In this document: one piece after another, positions 5,567 to 7,733 of the stretch | Layout of the letters: the number at the start of each line of letters is the position of its first letter | Numbering within the stretch: the first letter of the stretch is position 1 | Assembly: GCA_947508155.1 (NCBI GenBank) | Contig: CANNRM010000022.1 | Location: 1-7,733 of the forward strand | DNA from: Rickettsiales bacterium | Lineage (GTDB): Bacteria; Pseudomonadota; Alphaproteobacteria; Rickettsiales; Rickettsiaceae | Reading direction: 5' to 3' | DNA: 7,733 bases | Position numbers and translations under genes: made by a program | The notes under the pieces: generated by a model | What the model was told of the DNA's origin: nothing | The model's input: only the letters and a program-made list of their open reading frames with translations | Database searches by the model: none

Positions 5567-5896
5567 ATGACACCAGAAGTACTAAAAGAGCTAATCCTCA
5601 AATTATTAAATGACAAAAACGCAACCAATGTAAACGTCATCGACTTACAGCACGCAACAAGCCTTACAAGATTCATGATCTTCGCAAATGGCCGTTCCTC
5701 TAGAAATATCGTTGCTATTGCTGATTATGTTGCTGATGAGCTAAAAAAAGCCGGACATCCTCATATTTCGATAGAAGGTCTTGGCAATGCTGAATGGGTT
5801 CTGATGGATGCTGGTGACGCTATTGTGCATCTTTTCCAAGCAGAAGCACGTGAACTTTATAAATTAGAAGATCTATGGGGAGCAAGGAAGAGTTGA
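5567..5896 (+). CDS. rsfS: Ribosomal silencing factor RsfS
   Basis: A 109-residue protein of the RsfS/DUF143/Iojap family. It binds ribosomal protein uL14 on the large subunit and blocks subunit joining, reducing translation under nutrient limitation. Family features span the protein: VNVIDLQHATSLTRFMIFAN (about 23-42), RSSRNIVAIADYV, SIEGLGNAEWVLMDAGDAIVHLF and the C-terminal RELYKLEDLWG. Length is normal. The ATG at 5567 is chosen because homology starts there. An in-frame ATG at 5519 lies inside the right arm of repeat copy 3 and would add a low-complexity, Asn-rich tail. Only a weak AGGA precedes the start, in an A/C-rich leader. nadD-rsfS adjacency is widespread in bacteria and supports both assignments. 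Confidence 0.94.
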   Translation: MTPEVLKELILKLLNDKNATNVNVIDLQHATSLTRFMIFANGRSSRNIVAIADYVADELKKAGHPHISIEGLGNAEWVLMDAGDAIVHLFQAEARELYKLEDLWGARKS

Positions 5897-5963
5897 ATTC
5901 TTACCAAAACAAAATACCGTCATCCCGTGCTACGACACGGGATCCATTTAAAATAATCCTTTT

Positions 5964-5993
5964 CACATATATTTTTATACAAAAATATATGTG
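5964..5993. repeat. Central 13-bp hairpin in copy 4
   Basis: CACATATATTTTT (5964-5976) and AAAAATATATGTG (5981-5993) are exact reverse complements with a 4-nt loop, atac. It is AT-rich, in contrast to the GC-rich arm hairpins. It contains the in-frame ATG at 5989. Confidence 0.88.
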
Positions 5994-6047
5994 CTTTATA
6001 TTATCTCTTACACGAAATTATTTGACTGGACCCCGTGTCAAGCACGG

Positions 6048-6052
6048 GGTGA
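6048..6052 (+). promoter_or_regulatory. Repeat-derived Shine-Dalgarno-like site
   Basis: GGTGA, complementary to the 16S rRNA 3' end in the AGGAGGTGA register, lies 5 nt before the ATG at 6058. It is the terminal GGGGTGACG of repeat copy 4, so the element appears to supply the ribosome binding site. Confidence 0.4.
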
Positions 6053-6057
6053 CGTTA

Positions 6058-6738
6058 ATGTTACTATCCATCTTCCTCGCTAGCAACGCCTGTGCACAGG
6101 AGTGCGTTGTACTTTTGCACGGATATCTTAGAAATAGCAAATGCATGCATCCCGTAGCAGAGATATTGGAATCTAAAGGATATAAAGTTCAAAATATTTC
6201 TTACCCTTCTACGGATTATTCAATTCAAACATTATCTAGAGAACATGTCGCACCTCAAATCGATCATTCAAATTGTGACAAAATGCATTTTATCGGTCAT
6301 TCAATGGGTGGCATTATTGTAAGGCACTACCTCTCCGAAAATAAACCTACAAACCTAGGCAACGTTATACTTATCGCAGCACCAAATGGAGGAAGCGATC
6401 TAGTTGCATCAATTGAGGATAATCCAGTTTTTGCATGGGCATTAATCGGCCCTGCGGCGCGTGAGCTTTCTCCTGGATCAAAGCTATTACAAGAACTTCC
6501 ATTGCCCGATTATAATGCTGGCATTATCACAGCTAGTAAATCTATTAATCCCATCACATCTATTTTCTTGCTAGACGGAAAAAATGACGGTACACTCACA
6601 GTTGAAAGTATGAAGCTTCAAAATATGAAAGATATAGTCAATCTGGAAGCGACTCATACCTTAGTTTTACTGCATCCTGATATTGGAATGCATATAGAGA
6701 ACTTTTTGAAGAATGGAAGATTTGTTAAAGTGAAATAA
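6058..6738 (+). CDS. Exported alpha/beta hydrolase, lipase-like
   Basis: A 226-residue serine hydrolase of the lipase / PGAP1-like alpha/beta group. The oxyanion strand VVLLHGYLRN starts at residue 17. The nucleophile elbow FIGHSMGG places Ser82 as catalytic. Asp177 in LLDGKNDGTLTVES and His200 in LEATHT are likely the other triad members. The N-terminus MLLSIFLASNACAQ looks like the core and A-x-A cleavage site of a Sec signal peptide, but lacks a basic n-region. In-frame starts inside repeat copy 4 (TTG at 6022, ATG at 5989) would add Arg and Lys residues and a normal-length signal. I keep ATG 6058 because it has GGTGA 5 nt upstream; the start remains unsettled. The substrate is probably an ester or lipid, location envelope or outside the cell. 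A different hydrolase follows 111 bp downstream. Confidence 0.87.
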   Translation: MLLSIFLASNACAQECVVLLHGYLRNSKCMHPVAEILESKGYKVQNISYPSTDYSIQTLSREHVAPQIDHSNCDKMHFIGHSMGGIIVRHYLSENKPTNLGNVILIAAPNGGSDLVASIEDNPVFAWALIGPAARELSPGSKLLQELPLPDYNAGIITASKSINPITSIFLLDGKNDGTLTVESMKLQNMKDIVNLEATHTLVLLHPDIGMHIENFLKNGRFVKVK

Positions 6739-6740
6739 TA

Positions 6741-6830
6741 GCGTCACCTGCCATGAGCAAAGCGACGTGGTGATCTCCCTATTTATAAAGTGAGATTGCC
6801 ACGCAATGATAGCATCGCTCGCAATGACGC
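6741..6830. repeat. Divergent palindromic element, copy 5
   Basis: An imperfect inverted repeat of about 90 bp, starting 2 nt after the lipase stop. The left arm starts GCGTCACCTGCCATGAGCAA. The right arm on the minus strand starts GCGTCATTGCGAGCGATGCT and ends TGGCAATCTCAC. The CGTCATTGCGAGC...GCAATCTC pattern resembles a repeat type I know from Rickettsia and related genomes; it shares only the CGTCA ends and a GATCTC/AATCTC motif with copies 1-4. It may serve as a 3' mRNA structure for the lipase gene. Confidence 0.7.
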
Positions 6831-6835
6831 TCTAT

Positions 6836-6840
6836 AGGAG
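6836..6840 (+). promoter_or_regulatory. RBS of the membrane-anchored hydrolase
   Basis: AGGAG lies 9 nt before the ATG at 6850. It is one of the few strong ribosome sites in the window and fixes the start of the truncated last gene. Confidence 0.75.
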
Positions 6841-6849
6841 ATTTGTAAA

Positions 6850-7733
6850 ATGAGATGGGTTGCCTTATTATGCCTTAAAATTACCTGCATTATTATCCTA
6901 TGCGGCATTACATATCAATTTATCAGCGTCCGAATAGACGAAGCAAAATATCGTCCAATGGGAGAGCTCGTAGATATTGGTGGATATAAATTACATATAC
7001 ATAAAACAGGTATAGATTCTGGACCAACCATAGTACTTGATATGGGCATGGGTGGGAATTTACTATATTGGAGTTTGGTTCAACCAGAAATAGCAAAATT
7101 TGCTAGGGTTGTTAGCTATGATAGAGCGGGGCTAGGTTGGAGTGATCCTAGTCCAAAATCACGCACTAGCGAAAATATAGCAGAAGAATTACATACATTG
7201 CTGCATAATGCAAATATCCCACGTCCATATATTATTGTAGGACATTCTTTTGCTGGAATTAATGCTCGAGTTTTTGCAAATAAATATCCAGATGAGGTGA
7301 TGGGTGTAATTCTTGTGGATTCAAGCCATGAAAATCAGATGGAGAAGTTACCTAAGCAAACTGATTTGTTTTCTAAATTACTACGCTATAAACTAGGACA
7401 TTCAGTTCTTATGGCGCTTACTAATATCGGTTTTTCACGTATTTATGAGAACCTCACTTATGATCATAAATTATCAAATGACATTAGAACGGAGATAATT
7501 GCTACAAATGCCACGACTCAATTTATGCAATCATGCATCAATGAATGGTCTATGTTTCCTGATAATTTGGACTATGTTAAAAAAACTGGGCAAGATTTAG
7601 GCAATAAGCCATTAACAGTCATTACAGCAGGCATGAAACCGCATGATGATCTATGTGCTAGCCGTGGGTTTGATAATATTTCCTGCAAGGATGCATATGT
7701 GGCATGGCAAGGATTACAGAAAGATTTGGTAAC
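6850..7733 (+). CDS. Membrane-anchored alpha/beta hydrolase (3' end outside window)
   Basis: The first 294 codons of an alpha/beta-hydrolase-fold protein; the frame is open to the window edge. Residues 3-25 (WVALLCLKITCIIILCGITY and on) form a single hydrophobic segment after Arg2 without a clear cleavage site, suggesting an inner-membrane anchor with the enzyme outside the cytoplasm. Family landmarks are ELVDIGGYKLHIHKTG (39-54), the oxyanion strand IVLDMGMGGN (61-70), VVSYDRAGLGWSDPSP (87-102), and the nucleophile elbow VGHSFAG (130-136) with catalytic Ser133. VILVDSSHE follows near 158. The catalytic His and probably 20-40 more residues lie beyond the window. The substrate is unknown; esterase, lipase or haloalkane/epoxide-type hydrolase are possible. 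It belongs to a different subfamily from the preceding lipase-like protein, so the pair is not a recent duplication. Confidence 0.9.
   Translation, partial: MRWVALLCLKITCIIILCGITYQFISVRIDEAKYRPMGELVDIGGYKLHIHKTGIDSGPTIVLDMGMGGNLLYWSLVQPEIAKFARVVSYDRAGLGWSDPSPKSRTSENIAEELHTLLHNANIPRPYIIVGHSFAGINARVFANKYPDEVMGVILVDSSHENQMEKLPKQTDLFSKLLRYKLGHSVLMALTNIGFSRIYENLTYDHKLSNDIRTEIIATNATTQFMQSCINEWSMFPDNLDYVKKTGQDLGNKPLTVITAGMKPHDDLCASRGFDNISCKDAYVAWQGLQKDLV

Larger units (their letters stand above)
5918..6054. repeat. Composite palindromic element, copy 4
   Basis: A 137-bp inverted repeat, the same length as copy 1, starting 21 nt after the rsfS stop. The left arm begins CGTCATCCCGTGCTACGACA; the right arm, on the minus strand, begins CGTCACCCCGTGCTTGACAC. 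Arm hairpins are CCCGTG/CACGGG around ctacga (5924-5941) and CCCCGTG/CACGGGG around tcaag (6031-6049). A perfect 13-bp central hairpin occupies 5964-5993. The right end stops 3 bp before the lipase-like ATG at 6058, and the frame of that gene stays open back through the whole element. Confidence 0.92.

Noticed and set aside
1884..6830. Insertion sequences or MITEs from a transposon
   Set aside because: No transposase is present and no convincing target-site duplications are visible at the element ends. The internal hairpin design fits palindromic repeats better.

Overview
AT-rich bacterial DNA that reads like an alphaproteobacterium, most likely a host-associated lineage such as Rickettsiales or Holosporales. 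Four things point that way. NadD has an alphaproteobacterial-style N-terminal extension, and the BolA is the short IbaG/YrbA-like type. There is a small ankyrin-repeat protein. Dispersed palindromic repeats with CGTCATCCC ends occur between and inside genes, as Rickettsia palindromic elements do. The taxonomic call is inference; no rRNA or other marker gene is present.

Layout. Bases 1-165 are a leader with three stacked palindromes. Bases 166-1937 are a tight plus-strand run: beta-class carbonic anhydrase, a secreted beta-solenoid-like protein of unknown function, and a DUF6194-like protein whose last 17 residues are encoded by a repeat element. Bases 2044-3129 carry a CsaA-like tRNA-binding protein and a flavodoxin-fold NAD(P)H oxidoreductase, each preceded by a repeat. 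Bases 3143-4779 are a compact minus-strand cluster transcribed as bolA, then the ankyrin protein, then a class I SAM methyltransferase. Bases 4801-5896 carry nadD and rsfS, a pair often adjacent in bacteria, here separated by a repeat. Bases 6058-7733 carry two unrelated alpha/beta hydrolases: one exported and lipase-like, the other membrane-anchored and running off the window.

The recognisable genes are housekeeping or general metabolic: CO2/bicarbonate interconversion, NAD synthesis, ribosome silencing and Fe-S/BolA function. The rest are accessory enzymes. I see no phage, toxin-antitoxin, CRISPR, secretion or biosynthetic system, and no convincing new multi-gene system. The most notable feature is a family of composite palindromic elements: four clear copies of 126-139 bp and one divergent copy of about 90 bp. 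In each clear copy the two long inverted arms each contain their own hairpin, and two copies also have a strong central hairpin. They occupy all five plus-strand gene junctions from position 1884 onward. One has become the C-terminus of a protein, and another abuts or encodes the start of an exported lipase. No gene-free stretch exceeds 300 bases.
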